From: Bactrocera neohumeralis
Lineage: Eukaryota; Arthropoda; Insecta; Diptera; Tephritidae
Direction of reading: 5' to 3'
Length of the DNA: 64,000 nt
Assembly: GCF_024586455.1 (NCBI RefSeq)
Contig: NW_026089624.1
Span: 4,183,341-4,247,340, forward strand
Made by a program: the position numbers and the translations under genes. Each line of letters begins with the position of its first letter. Position 1 is the stretch's first letter. The notes under the pieces are model-generated. The model ran no database searches. It had not been told where the DNA came from and saw only the letters and a program-made list of their open reading frames with translations. Shown piece after piece: positions 21,398-32,480 of this stretch.

Positions 21398-21855
21398 ACG
21401 AATTTATTTGTTATCCAAAAAGTCAGATTTTATTCCGAAAGGAATAAATCAAAAAACTACACAGGAAGTAGGACTTCCAGCACTAAATGCCTGAAAAAAG
21501 TGCAGAAACAAATGGCAATTGATGTAAGTATAAGTCCTGTAACAGCGGACAATACTTCCAGAATGAATCAAAAGCAGATCCCGAAAAAACGGAAAGACCC
21601 TGAAAAAGCGGACAACGTTGAATCCTGAAAAATCCTGAAACATTGGACAGTTAATTATCAGTTTGGAAAAAGCAAAGATGGTCCAACTCCAAGCACAAGT
21701 AACTGCATTGATGGTAATTATACACAAGCAACAAGAGGAATTTATACAAATTTATCCTCAATCAAAAAGTGAAAATTTCCACAAGCAACACCAATTACCC
21801 ACAAAAAGGTACCGAAAACAAGGCAAGCCAAAACGGAAAATGGTTGTTGAATTCT
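21395..21855 (+). pseudogene. Gag-like remnant
   Basis: Two short lysine/glutamine-rich open stretches are present. The first is 77 residues from 21395 and the second 64 residues from 21663 (MVQLQAQVTALMVIIHKQQ, then many K/R). Position between the primer site and the polypurine tract suggests gag origin; no nucleocapsid finger is visible. Sequence around 21766-21860 is repeated at 21978-22070. Confidence 0.4.
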
Positions 21856-22214
21856 AGAAAATTAACGCTAATTCAAAACGAACTAAAAGAAGACATTTGA
21901 AATACGAAAAAGTAATTAAGTATATAATATAGAAAGGTATTAATTGTAAACAGAAAAAATTAATCAAACACATACGAAAAGTGAAAATTTCCACAAACAC
22001 AGCCAATAATTCCAAAAAAGGCACCGAAAACAAGGCAATCCAAAAAAAAAAATTATTGTTGAATTCAATAAGAGAAAAGAAAGCATCATAAGAAACATGC
22101 AAAAATAATTATTTACTATATAATATAATATAAAAAGGTATACAAATAAAATAATTAATTATTATAAGCCGACTTCAAGCCTAGATGTTTTGAAATGAGG
22201 ACATTTCATTTCAA

Positions 22215-22225
22215 CAGAGGGGAGG
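22215..22225 (+). promoter_or_regulatory. Polypurine tract
   Basis: AGAGGGGAGGG immediately precedes the 3' LTR start, as required for plus-strand priming. Confidence 0.75.
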
Positions 22226-22633
22226 GTTAAGAAATGTATTCTTTACATCAGTAACAAACACCAAAACAACCTTTTGTTTCAGTAAACAGAATGCAGAAAC
22301 AACCTTGAGTTGAAACAATTGAAATGCACTATCACTACAACAAACAAGCCTAAACAAACAAGTATCAAAACAATATTGAGTTTGAATACCACAAAAACCT
22401 TATCTTAAAACAAAGCAATTGTACATATCTAAGCAAGCAACAACAAACCTAAACAAATAATATAATCTGTATCTTAACAAACTATCATCTACTAATAAGT
22501 AAACAAATTAGTTAGTATAAATAGAAGTAAGAACCATCTAATAAGTTAGTCTTAGGAGTATAAATAAAGAGTACACATTTCGGTGCAGCTCAAAATATAT
22601 TCTTTTCATTTTTACTTATGGTAAAAATTAACT
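22226..22633 (+). repeat. 3' LTR with TATA and poly(A) signals
   Basis: 408 bp. TATAAATAG at 22515-22523 and AATAAA at 22563-22568 fit a U3-R-U5 layout. It ends in ATTAACT followed by the CGCG target copy. Confidence 0.8.
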
Positions 22634-22637
22634 CGCG

Positions 22638-23044
22638 CACGCTCTGAAGTACAGTCGGAAGAAAATCAGTCCTTTTACTCTCCGGAGAAAAGCTGCATAA
22701 TATTTCTATACTTGCTGACAGAGATCCTTAAATGCATTCTAATTTTTTCCTATCACCGGACATAATATCATTTATACCCCAAATATTATTCTGGCGTTAA
22801 GAAAAACAATATCTTGTAATGATTTGTATGAAATTAATATAATGGTAGAGTTAGTTGCAATACGGTACTCCATTCGACTAGCACGCCGTTTAACATTTAG
22901 TTGGCCAAGCTCAGAAGAACTTAGTATTTCGAATCTATTTTTCAATATTATCATTCATATGCGTATTTTATTAACAAACAAGGAAAATTGTAAATTTCAA
23001 GGGAATCGCAGTTTACAAAAAGGATATGGTACTTAGAAGTACCG
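22638..23044. other. Unassigned stretch
   Basis: The first bases continue the mariner-side flank of the LTR element. The remainder has no motif I recognise; a minus-strand open stretch at 22772-22954 (60 residues) has no family match I know. Confidence 0.35.
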
Positions 23045-23520
23045 TCGGTTTTGGGGGGCTTAAAAATGTTCAATTATTAATACCATGATATTCGGCGAAA
23101 CATTTCTTATTTTCATAGTTTGATTTAGACGAACGTTATTTCCAAAAGCCCCCAAAACAATCTATGCCACCACGTTTTAGATCGCCTGCCCATCCCGTAG
23201 GCCTATTGCAGTTGATCTGCATGGTCTACTCCGCCAATAAATAAGTTTTAATCTCTAACAGCAGTTGGATATTGAAAATCCTGGCCTTCGATTTCTTCTT
23301 TTGACTGTAGTTTGCTCAGTGCCATGATAATTTGACCAAAATATAGGTTTATTATCAATCCGTTTATAAACAATTACTCTATTCGTTTTTGATCGTGAAT
23401 CAAACTCGCCTCTTTTCATTTGCTTCTTTGGCTTCATGTTTGAAGGAAGTCCTTTAGATTGCCTCTAATTGTTCCACATGCAAACACTTTCGGAGTTGGG
23501 GGAATTCTAGGAGTCCAACG
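23045..23520 (-). pseudogene. piggyBac transposase fragment
   Basis: The minus strand reads PPTPKVFACGTIRGN, then after a frameshift MKPKKQMKRGEFDSR, a DNKPIFWSNYHGTEQTTVKR segment, GVDHADQ (the third catalytic aspartate region) and AYGMGRRSKTWWHRLFWGLL. These are successive parts of the DDE_Tnp_1_7 domain of piggyBac proteins. Stops follow at LQ* and FV*. This region is exactly what is deleted in the other piggyBac copy at 57089-58466, so the two cannot be compared directly. Confidence 0.7.
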
Positions 23521-24785
23521 GAGTTAAAATATAGTAGTTATCAACTCAACCCCACTCACTGAGGGACAAAACCACTCTCTTACTGAGACCAAATCCATTG
23601 TTTCATGCAGTTTCTGCCCCTGAAAATAATCATAAATTCGTCAACTTGGTACCGGGATGTACATGCTGAAAGCGTTTATTTAGAGCGTCAATCATAGGAC
23701 CTATTTTTAATAGCCGACATCTATGAACGAGTCGGCATTTTCGGTCGTTTTAATATCATAACTAAAAATTTGAAAGTTCTTTTCGGCAATTCCACTAAGA
23801 GTTGCCAAGTACCCGGAAATTCGTTGTCAAAACTTATTGAATATTTTTAAGATTTTCATCAAAATATATTATTGCACATTAATTTTTACGTCGTATCCAT
23901 TGCGAATTCACTAGCCGGAATTTATGAAAATTCTAACTTCAGTAAAACGCAATAAATAGCTCTATAATTGCGGAAGCAATCTTAAAAAGACACCTTTTCG
24001 TAATTTCCACGAGGATTATTAAAACACTACAATGTTCGAATAACAGTGGTTGAATATATTTTTTTTTTAAGTTCGAAGAATGAATTTACTATCGATCGTC
24101 ATTCTTTCAAAAGTCGGTTATCTCCTAATTTTTTTTTTTTATATGTGCAATATTTATATTCACATGAAACTCGTTCTGTTTAAATTGACGAAGGAGATTA
24201 TGATTAGTTTATCATATCGTATCATATAGGTATACAGCAATGTTAAAAATTCAAATCAGCGAGTGAATCGGCGTTCAAATAAACGAGTGTTCGAATAAAC
24301 AAACTTCTCCGTAATACCTTATCAGAAATGAAGATATCCTTTTTTTATATACTTATATTTATAAACATATACATTAAATCGGCAAATTCTTGAAATGAGT
24401 CGGCATTTCAAAGGGACTCACCCCCCCATGATCCGGATCCTCGCGACGCCCCTGCTCATATTATTCAACAAAATTCCACATAATATATTGTGACAAAAAA
24501 TCGCTGGGAAAATGTAAATACATTTTTTGGGTAAATGATGTTTCAAAAAATTGTATTTTTTAAGTTGGCAGAACTGGGGTCGAATCCTTACATCCGTGCA
24601 CGGATCGGCAAACATAGGAAAGAATATTCAGTGATACTTTTTCGTATACGGTGATTAGCATTATGACATAGGATAGCAAACGAATCGTAATTTTTTTTCA
24701 ATTCGCAATAGTTTTAAGGTCAACATTGCTTTGGATCGTATTTTTAGATTACAATATATGTGGAATTGTCAAAACTGTTGTAAAT
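23521..24785. other. AT-rich stretch with a lone hAT-like end
   Basis: No gene supported. At 24420-24457, on the minus strand, CAGGGGCGTCGCGAGGATCC leads into ATGGGGGGG, like the G-rich termini of some hAT elements. No partner end is visible. GAGTCGGCATTT occurs twice, at about 23730 and 24400. Confidence 0.35.
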
Positions 24786-24819
24786 TACTAATAAATTAAC
24801 AAATGCTAATTAAATATCT

Positions 24820-25127
24820 AAATGGATCTGAGTTTTTTTATTTGAGCTCTAGTGAAAGTGATGGACATGAAAAAATAGTGCGGAGGTGGCTAAGAGATCG
24901 TAGCAATCCTTTGACACTTTGGAATACAGCGTAGGAATAAAAAAAAAACAAATTATGAAACATCATTAACAAAATTTTATTTGTAGATATATCGTTGACC
25001 GAAGCATTGGAATCTTAAAAAGACGGTACAGAAGAGAGGAAGGTATCATCCCACGAAAGTGGCAAGATTTGCTAACAGCTATTTACGTGACGGGTGATAC
25101 GTTAACGGATACAACAGCGCGCTGGTT
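24820..25127 (+). pseudogene. Possible PIF/Harbinger transposase relic
   Basis: A stretch reading SSSESDGHEKIVRRWLRDR resembles the start of PIF/Harbinger nuclease proteins (RRWWLRDRS-type motif). After a possible acceptor (TTATTTGTAG), YIVDRSIGILKRRYRRE resembles the FGxLKxRFR motif near the end of that domain. The catalytic middle is missing. The evidence is thin and the match could be chance. Confidence 0.3.
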
Positions 25128-25648
25128 GTTGTTGTTTTAATGGTTATCTAACCCCCGTTAGCATGGTAAGGATTAGATGTAACGACATCTAACGCGAGGC
25201 CCAAGAAACGTGCTGTTTCGACGTGGTCGGACCAAAGCGTGTCGGATGAATGGGGCTGGAGGGGTATGCAAAGAGGTGGCCAGTGTCATGCGGAGACTCA
25301 TTACACGCAGGACATATCTTGGATATGTCGGGGCCTATTCTGGTTAAGTAGAAGTTTAACCTGCTACAATATCCAGAACGCAGCTGCGCAAGGGTCACTC
25401 TCGTTTCTCGCGGGTGGTAATTTGACTCCAAGAACGCCGTTCATTGGAAGGGAGTCGGTGAAGATGTTGATGGCTCCGCTGTAAATGGCGGTCAACGCTT
25501 GTCGGAATTTAGTTGCGTCCGAAGTTCAATGTCGTCGACGAAATTGAGAAAAGACCTCTTGAACTCCTAGCAGGAGCTACCTGTAAAGGAGTTTATTACG
25601 CTCCTTAACTGTGAGCATACGCGTTTCACTATATAGGTGTTCAATGTT
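25128..25648 (-). pseudogene. Jockey-like LINE 3' end
   Basis: Read on the minus strand: RMLTVKERNKLLYR, a KFRQALTAIYSGAIN segment, MNGVLGVKLPP, then ETRVTLAQLRSGYCSRLNFY. A CPACNESPHDTGHLF zinc-binding motif follows. It is the C-terminal tail seen in Jockey-group LINEs. The 3' end reads as CAACAACAAC repeats (TTGTTGTTGTT on the plus strand). Several frameshifts occur. RT and endonuclease are absent. Confidence 0.65.
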
Positions 25649-25649
25649 C

Positions 25650-27017
25650 ACACGTGCGGGATAGTTACCGAAGAAGTTGAAGAAGGAAGCGAGATGCATT
25701 TGCAGACCGAAAAAGAGAGAAGCAGAATTCAGGACTATGAAGAGCCTCACAAGCTGGAGGACGGGAATAATGCACGGAAATTCTACGAAAAGATGCGGCG
25801 GCAAACAAAAGGTTTCACGACCGGAGCATACTCTTGTAGAACCTCCAAAGGTGATCTAGTTACTGATGCCCAGATCACACTAAATTTTGGTGGGAATACT
25901 TCTAAAGCCTGCTGAATGGCATTGAAAGTATAACGCCAGGAGAAGGCCAACCCGATCATGAAGAAGTTCGAATAGCAATTACCCGTCTAAAGAACAATAA
26001 ACCAGTGGGGGCTGATAGACTGCCGGCCGAGCTATTTAAAAACGGCGACGATGAACTGTTAACGAGCATGCATCAGCTTCTTTGTAAAATCTGGTCGGAA
26101 GAAAGCATGCCCAACGATTGGAATTTAAGTGCGCTCTGCCCAATCCACAAAAAAGGAGATCCCGCAACCTGCGCCAACTATTGTGGGATTAGCCTCCTAA
26201 ACATCGTATATCAGGTTCTACTGAGCGTATTGTTCGAAAGCGTAAAGCCCACCGTCAACAAACTGATTAGACCTTATCAGTGTGAGTTCAGACCTGGAAA
26301 ATCAACAACTGACCCGATATTTACCATGCGCCAAATCTTGGAAAAGACCCGTGAAAAGAGAATCGACACTCAACACCTCTTTTTCGATTTCAGAGCTGCC
26401 TTTGACAGCACGAAAAGGAGCTGCCGCGATGTCTGAATATGATATCCCCGCAAAATTCATTCGACGGTGTAAGCTGACGTTGAGCAATACGAAAAGCTAC
26501 GTCAGGATCGCGAAGGACCCCTCCGAGCCGTTCGATACCAAACAATCTTCTTCAATCTGCTGCAGGAGAAAATAGTTCCAGCTGCAGAAATAAACCGAGA
26601 AGGTTCAATCTTCTACAAGAGTGTACAGTTGCCAGCGTATGCTGCGCCGCTGGTTCCGCTTTCTCCAGAATAGATAAGGCAGGAATGAACGAGGGCAAGA
26701 CGAAATATCTCCCGTCTTGTGACTTGGCTGTCACTTCACTGTTGACAGTCATATTGAAGTTTGAGATAATTTCGTCTATCTTAGAACCATCAATAGCGGC
26801 GACAAAAATATCATCGAAATCCAACGCTGTATAACTCTTGCCAACAGGCGCTACTTTGGACTGAGTGGGCAATTGATAAGTAAAATCCTCTCCCGACAAA
26901 CAAAAACTAAACTCTATAAGTCACTGCTAAATGTTGCAGATGAATGGACGATGACAACATCTGATAAGTCGACGCTACGAATTTTCGAGAAAAAAGTTCT
27001 TCGAAAATTTTGTTTCA
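25650..27017 (+). mobile_element. RTE-like LINE, copy C
   Basis: It starts inside the element at CACGTGCGGGATAG and contains the linker (NNARKFYEKMRR), the RT N-terminus with NWNLSALCPIHKKGD, and the GFRPGKSTTD-equivalent (CEFRPGKSTTDPIF). The thumb and C-terminal regions follow in broken frames up to the RIFEKKVLRKF segment. The polymerase active-site region around 26630 reads PAYAAP, so the aspartate pair is lost. It ends where an oppositely oriented copy begins. Confidence 0.85.
26005..26436 (+). pseudogene. LINE copy C reverse transcriptase piece
   Basis: A 143-residue open stretch covering RT palm/finger blocks: GADRLPAELFKNGDDELL, NDWNLSALCPIHKKGDPATC, the ISLLNIVYQVL block, RPGKSTTD and HLFFDFRAAFDSTKRS (first catalytic aspartate block). 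It ends by frameshift before the YADD block. Compared with copy F it has scattered substitutions. Confidence 0.75.
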
Positions 27018-27755
27018 GCAGCTGCACGGTCTTATAAAAGATTGTACCTGCTCGATTAAGTTCTGCAGCTCGAATTAGTTTCTCCTGCAGCAAATTGAAG
27101 AAGTTGAACGATAGGGAGTCGTCATGTCTGACACCCTGAAGGAGCGTCCGTATTGCTCAACGTCAGTTCACACAGCCGTAGTAGTTCTAATAGGTGCGCT
27201 CGAAGCGCTCATAGAAGGCATCTTTGTTCACATCGTCCTTTTCTTCCGTCGGAGCGTGGGCGCAAATCAGCGATATGCTGAAGAACTTCACTTTGATACG
27301 GATATTTATCCACCGGTGAATGACAGTACTCGGCGATGGAGTCTTTCTCCCGCCACGAATCCCATACCGAACTTTCGCCTCAGCCTCTGTGGTAAATGAC
27401 ACAAAGACCTACTTTCATCAGTCTTTGTCCCGTCCATCGCATTTCTTGGACATCCGTGATGTCAGCCTTCACTCTTACGAGGAGATCAAACAGATGGGCA
27501 GCGAAACCTTTCCAGTTAAGGGGCCGGACATTCAAGGTGCAAACCCTTAAATCTTTGTCCTTAGTGTGTTTGCCAAAACCGTTATCAAAAGCAACATCAC
27601 ATCCGATGTTGTTTGTACTTTTTCATTGGAGGCGTCTTTTACGTGGCGGTTGCCAAACTCAGCGCGCAACCCTGTGGAAGGGATGGTTCTCTTTCTCACT
27701 TTAGCTCGCCTTCAAACGGATATTCTTTGGCTACCCAGAGAATACTTGGTCAAGG
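27018..27755 (-). mobile_element. RTE-like LINE, copy D
   Basis: Minus-strand copy with the 5' leader at right (CCAAGTATTCTCTGGGTAGCC) and a damaged endonuclease (FFSISLICAHAPTEEKDDVNKDAF). It then jumps to the RT block preceding the active site (FRVSDMTTPYRSTSS-like, then LQEKLIRAAELNRAGT). It abuts copy C tail to tail at about 27017. Frames are broken throughout. Confidence 0.8.
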
Positions 27756-29043
27756 ATCAATTTCATCCGCTTTTGGAATGTCTACGTCATGTTTAAGGAT
27801 CTTCTCAATGTGACGATTTAGGAACTTAACTTCGACTTGATAGCTTTAATTTTACCGACAGGCAAAAATATTCGTACTGCAGAAAATATTTGAATGAATC
27901 ATTTAAGCGTGGTTTTCTTCTTGTCGTTCAAGGTGTACGAACGTGTTTTTTAATTCACTCCGGGTATTCAGATTATGCAAAAATTAACCAATCAATAATA
28001 GAAACATAAAAGCAAACAATCAAATAAAAATCAGTGCTCACAAATTATTAATAATAAACATAAACAAATAATGCATGAAATAATCATTAACGTAGGCATT
28101 CCTTAAAAGCTTTGTCGAGGCAACATAAATAACGGCTGTCAAAAAAAATGTAAGGGCGATGATGACTCATCGCAGCAATCAGCTGAAATGCAAATTAAGC
28201 AAGCGCAGTCAGCAGAAGCAGCAGTAAACAACAATCGGGCAACAACAAATGCGCCGAGAGCAACCATTATGCAGGTACTAGCAAGCACCCAGACAGCGAA
28301 GGAAAATAAAATGCAAGGAGAGAATGTACCAAACAAAAATATAAAGAGAAGAACATTTAGGTAGTGATCAATACCAGTCTGAATAGATGGTCCTTTTTCG
28401 AGTCCAATTAAATCAGCGATCAATACCAAAAAAATTTCAACCAAGCACGCCAAATGGTTAATTCCCAGAAATTCTTTATGGCAACAGATTTGCCTGGCTG
28501 ACAAGGAACCTAACGTTGATGCAAAGGGTATCACCACAGACGTGAATGCCAAACCCGCTCATATCTATTAGTATTAAATGAATAGTAAATATACTCTTCG
28601 CATTGTCTGTATGGTGTGTGGGGATATAGTTTTAGTGTAAACTGCGGTGTTAAAAATACAAAAAACCGAGCTTCCTTGCTTAGTTCTACATTTCCGCTAC
28701 GGAGTTAAAAATAAAAATCGGAGCTTACCAAATTACTTTCTATTTTCTGTTTTAAAAAATATTATTTTTTTTTTGCATTTCTCTTACAATTTCATAATAT
28801 ACATAAGTTTTGAAAATATTTTTTCTGAAGTTTTCTTAAAAAATTTGTTTTTATATTTCCCTGAAATATATATGTACATATATATTTTTAATTATTTTTC
28901 TTAGCAAAATTATTTTTATAAAATTTTCTTACATATTATTAATATTATTTACAAATAATATTTATTAGTAATGCTTACAAATATTTTTATTTTATTTATT
29001 TTTCTTTCAAAAATTGTTTTTTTATGGTTTTTTTTGTAAATAT
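27756..29043. other. Mixed unassigned sequence
   Basis: 28140-28360 on the plus strand encodes a glutamine/alanine-rich stretch (SSQQSAEMQIKQAQSAEAAV...) that might be a gag or ORF1 remnant; the call is weak. 28640-29040 is very AT-rich with long T and A runs. No gene supported. Confidence 0.35.
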
Positions 29044-29545
29044 ACAGAGTGGGCCAAAAGAAACCAAGGGGTGTAAAAGTTTAATAACTTTTTCGTTTAT
29101 TAATTTTTTTTTATTTTTTCTTTCAGATTATATAATATACAAAAGGGAAATTTTTTTACACTAAGTATAAAAAATGATATCTCTTTTTAGAGCATTTTCA
29201 ATAACATCTTTCAAAACTTGTGGCTGTAGCCTTCGAATTTCTGCACCAATGTTTGCCTTGAGTTCAAGGATTGTCTCTGGCTTGTTCACATACACGCGCT
29301 CCTTCAAATAACCCCAAAGAAAATAGTCGGGTGCTGTCAAATCTGGCGATCGCGCTGGCCAAATAATTTCGGAATTTCTGGAAATTATTCGCCCCCCAAA
29401 AATTTGACTGCCATTGTGTCTCGGGCAGTATGGGCAGTAGCTCCGTCCTGCTGAAACCACATACCAGGTCCGTTTTCAAGAGCAGGACGTAAAAAATTTT
29501 CTATCATAAACCGATACCGCTCTCCATTTAATTTCAATGATTAAT
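29044..29545 (-). pseudogene. Tc1/mariner-type transposase C-terminus with terminal repeat
   Basis: On the minus strand: GPGMWFQQD-like and TAHTAR-like segments (frame-broken at 29400-29470), then GGRIISRNSEIIWPARSPDL, DYFLWGYLKERVYVNKPETI and a basic helix ending DIIFYT. PxRSPDLxxxDYFLW is the third catalytic block of IS630/Tc1/mariner enzymes. The left end TACAGAGTGGGCCAAAAGAA looks like the terminal repeat. The N-terminal two thirds are missing. Confidence 0.75.
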
Positions 29546-29592
29546 GGATTTGTTGATGTTGTCATTTATGTAAGTATATTTAATGATTTATG

Positions 29593-29915
29593 GCCCTGAC
29601 AGACGAGCAAAATAAATGCGCCTTCAGCAACGCTAATGCACATTGAAATTTTATGGTGACCGACGGCAGACTTGTGCATTTAGACAGCTGATAGTAAAAT
29701 TTGTTTATTTATTAAAAAAAAAACTTCAAGCGGCATCTGTCAAAAAATAGCAAAAATCGGCCATTTTTGAGCAGTGTTGCCTACTCAAGTTTGGTAAATT
29801 CAGCTAAATGCACGAAATTCTTGTGCATTACAAACTTGCATTAACATGAGTCAAATGCGAAAGTAAATGTAAATTAAGCCCGTTAATGCATATTAGCGCT
29901 GTCGTCTGTCAGGGC
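29593..29915 (+). mobile_element. MITE, 323 bp
   Basis: GCCCTGACAGACGA at the left is repeated inverted as TCGTCTGTCAGGGC at the right, a perfect 14-bp terminal inverted repeat. Inner parts share ATGCATT/AATGCAC words. No coding capacity. Target duplication is not obvious; family unknown. Confidence 0.8.
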
Positions 29916-29984
29916 TATTACTACTCCTATTATAGTATGGTTATTTTTCTATATTTTCTATTATATTGTGGTTATTTTTCTCTA

Positions 29985-30110
29985 TTACTTCTAGATGTTG
30001 CAATATGTTTTCCCTATTTCAATATCCATTGTTCCGAAAAGCCATTTGCGTGTAGTCCCTACAATATTAAATAATCCTCTACGTTTTCGGTTTTCTTCTA
30101 TGTACATATA
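29985..30110 (-). pseudogene. Env remnant of the errantivirus
   Basis: A minus-strand stretch carries a polybasic furin-type site followed by a glycine-rich hydrophobic segment, the arrangement seen at the cleavage and fusion-peptide region of insect errantivirus F-type envelope proteins. Only about 40 residues remain. The surrounding surface and membrane-anchor parts are absent. It is a broken relic. Confidence 0.55.
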
Positions 30111-30199
30111 TGCATTAATGTGTTTATTTTTGTTTTAATAATCCTGAAGTTTAAATTTTCGCTTGAATCTTTGGATATTAAGTGATTTCCCTTTTCTTT

Positions 30200-31000
30200 A
30201 AAATTGTCTATTCTCTTGTACCTTGGTTGTGCTTTGTTCACTCTATGATTCTTTCTATATTCATCCTGAGAATCTTGTCTGTTTACTCTGTTTTCTTTTT
30301 TATTGATATTATTTATTATATTTTCTTTCTGCTTTTGTAATTTTTTCCGCGAGTTTGATTAGTTTTTGTTCGGAAAGTAGGTTATTTACGATATAAATTG
30401 GTGTAATTTTTATCGTAGAATGTATAGTATTATTATAAGCGGTTATTGCTTTGACTATTTTTTTTTTTTCAAATGGTTTTTGTTATTTTGATCAACATTA
30501 AAAAGTCTTAAGTGTTCATTCAAAGTTGAGTGTATGTTTTAGTATAAGTGGTCGTTAGGTGTAGGTCTATTTTATTATTCATTGTCTGTTACTAAACTTT
30601 CTGTTTTGCCTAAATATTGAATTCTTTCTTTTATGGCATTTACGTTTGATATCCAAGTTCTGTCCTTTAATGATGTGACTGTTGCGTATTTTGTTAATTT
30701 AGCTCTTAAGGAACATTATGCCTCTTTGTGGATACTCATACCAAATATCAACATGAACAAATTCATTGTGGTTTTTAGGAGTTTCCGTAATATTTAAACT
30801 ATGTTTGATAGGGTTTCTATCCAGCTTCGCTTTGTTGCATATTTCACAATTTTTGATGTATTTCTGTATTTCTTTTGGTAGTTTGGCTAGTAGTATGTTT
30901 TCCTCAAATATTTCATTTATTCCCCTGTGATTATTTTCCAGATGTTTCTCTTCTATTAATGTTAAAAGTTCTCCTTTGTCTGTTACATCCTTTATTTGCG
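30200..31000 (-). pseudogene. Integrase region of the errantivirus
   Basis: Minus-strand reading gives the end of the zinc-binding domain (an HRGIN/HLE-like segment, then CEICNKAKLDRNP) and the start of the core (EFVHVDIWY, first catalytic aspartate). After breaks comes a lysine/arginine-rich C-terminal stretch. The second and third catalytic residues are not visible in a clear frame. Confidence 0.6.
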
Positions 31001-31399
31001 AAAATTTATATAGGCATATATCTCTTGAATTTGTAGAAATAATTTCTCATCTGGGCAGTAAATTACGATTAATTCTTTTTCAGGTAGGTTCTTTTGCATT
31101 ATTTTTAAAATGCCACTTTCAAGTGTTACGTTTATTATGTTTCTTATTTTCCTTTGATGTATTATTTTTTTTTTGTTATTGATTGTCTTTGCGCTCTTTG
31201 AATTATAAGTTGATTTTTATATATATTGATTGCGTTTTTTGTCATTTTTATGAAGTACATATGTACTATCCGTTTCTGCGCTGTGCACTGTACCTATGCC
31301 ATCAACATTGAATATTTCGTTTGAATTCAATTCCATCATATTATTCTTTTCATAATTTAGTCATTTAGTTTTATTTTCCATCTTTAGAGGTCAGCGTTT

Positions 31400-32480
31400 G
31401 GTTCTTTTAAGTTGTTCAGTCAAGCTAATGGTCTACGATCAGTGTTAATAACGAAGTGTCGGCCAAATAAGTTTGGACGGAAATATTTCGTTGCCCAAAC
31501 TATTGCAAGTAACTCTTTTTCTATCGTACTATAATTTTTTTCATGCCCATTCAAGGTACGACTGAATTTGTTTGGTTATCTTGTATAAGGGCTGCTCCTA
31601 GAGCAAAATTACTAGCAACTGTGACAATAGTAAATATTTTTGTAAAGTCTGGGTGGATAAGAATTGGATCATTTTTAATCAACATTCTTCGTTTTTCGAA
31701 AGAATCTTTGTAGTCTTTGTGATTAACGTTTATTTTTGCGCCCTTTCCTAAATACTTTATTAAATGATATGCGATTTTTGAATAATCTTTTATGAATCGC
31801 CTGTATTATCCCGTAATACTTAAAAATGTTTTTATTCCTTAACGCTTCTTGGAAGTAGAATCTTTTCTATTGCTTCCACTTTTTGAGGCTTTGGTTTAAT
31901 ACTATCTTTTGTAATCAAGTGACCTAGGAACTTTGTTTCTTGTCCTAGAAAGTCGCATTTATTTAATTGGATTTTTAGATTTTTTTCTTTTATTCGCTTG
32001 TAGAAAATACTAGAATATCGTCCATGTACACAATGCAAGTTTTGCCGATATATTCTTTTAATATATCGTTCATTAGTCTTTGCCTAAAATTTGCGTCTTC
32101 TCAATTTGTCAAATATATCGTGTATATTTGGAATTGGAAATCTGTCCTCCGTACTTACGCTGTTCAACTTCCTGTAGTCGATTACAAGACGCCATTTTTG
32201 TTCATTGGTTGCGTCCATCTTCTTTGATATCAGCCAAATAGGGCTGTTGTAAGGACTAGAGGATGCTTTAATTATACCTTGGGTTAACATTTGGTCTATT
32301 TGTTTTCTTATTTCCGGTTTGTGTATTTCTGGGTACCGGTAGATTTTAGAGTAAACCGGAATATCATTTTTGGTTATTATTCTATGTTTTGTTGATCATG
32401 TAAATGTTAAATTACCATCTTCGTTGTAAAATACGCTTTTATATCTTTTTGGTATATTTATAAGTCTATTTCTGTCTATA
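31400..32480 (-). pseudogene. RT/RNase H region of the errantivirus
   Basis: One stretch reads IIKASSSPYNSPIWLISKKM then WRLVIDYRKLN and RFPIPNIHDIFDKL, the N-terminal RT blocks. After a deletion of the catalytic core, NLKIQLNKCDFLGQETKFLG and SIKPKPQKVEAI cover the thumb. RNase H traces follow to about 31450. The YxDD motif lies in the deleted or frame-broken part. It resembles 17.6/297-type elements. Confidence 0.75.

Larger units (their letters stand above)
21310..22633 (+). mobile_element. Short gypsy-type LTR retrotransposon, CGCG target
   Basis: The element starts AGTTAAGG and ends ATTAACT, as in errantivirus-type LTRs, and is flanked on both sides by CGCG (21306-21309 and 22634-22637), a perfect 4-bp target duplication. 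The internal part is only about 850 bp and keeps a primer-binding-like site, a basic gag-like remnant and a polypurine tract, but no pol. The same family appears inverted at 52144-52530. It is non-autonomous. Confidence 0.85.

Noticed and set aside
23048..23160. Small foldback element with TTTTGGGGG ends
   Set aside because: The right arm is the piggyBac WWHRLFWGLL coding sequence; the apparent pairing is limited to a G/C run.
28139..28552. Minus-strand 137-residue hydrophobic ORF as a membrane protein
   Set aside because: It is the complement of a glutamine/alanine-rich plus-strand stretch; low complexity explains the hydrophobic look.
28647..28904. Phenylalanine-rich 85-residue ORF
   Set aside because: An AT-rich low-complexity stretch; composition alone gives F/I/Y-rich frames.
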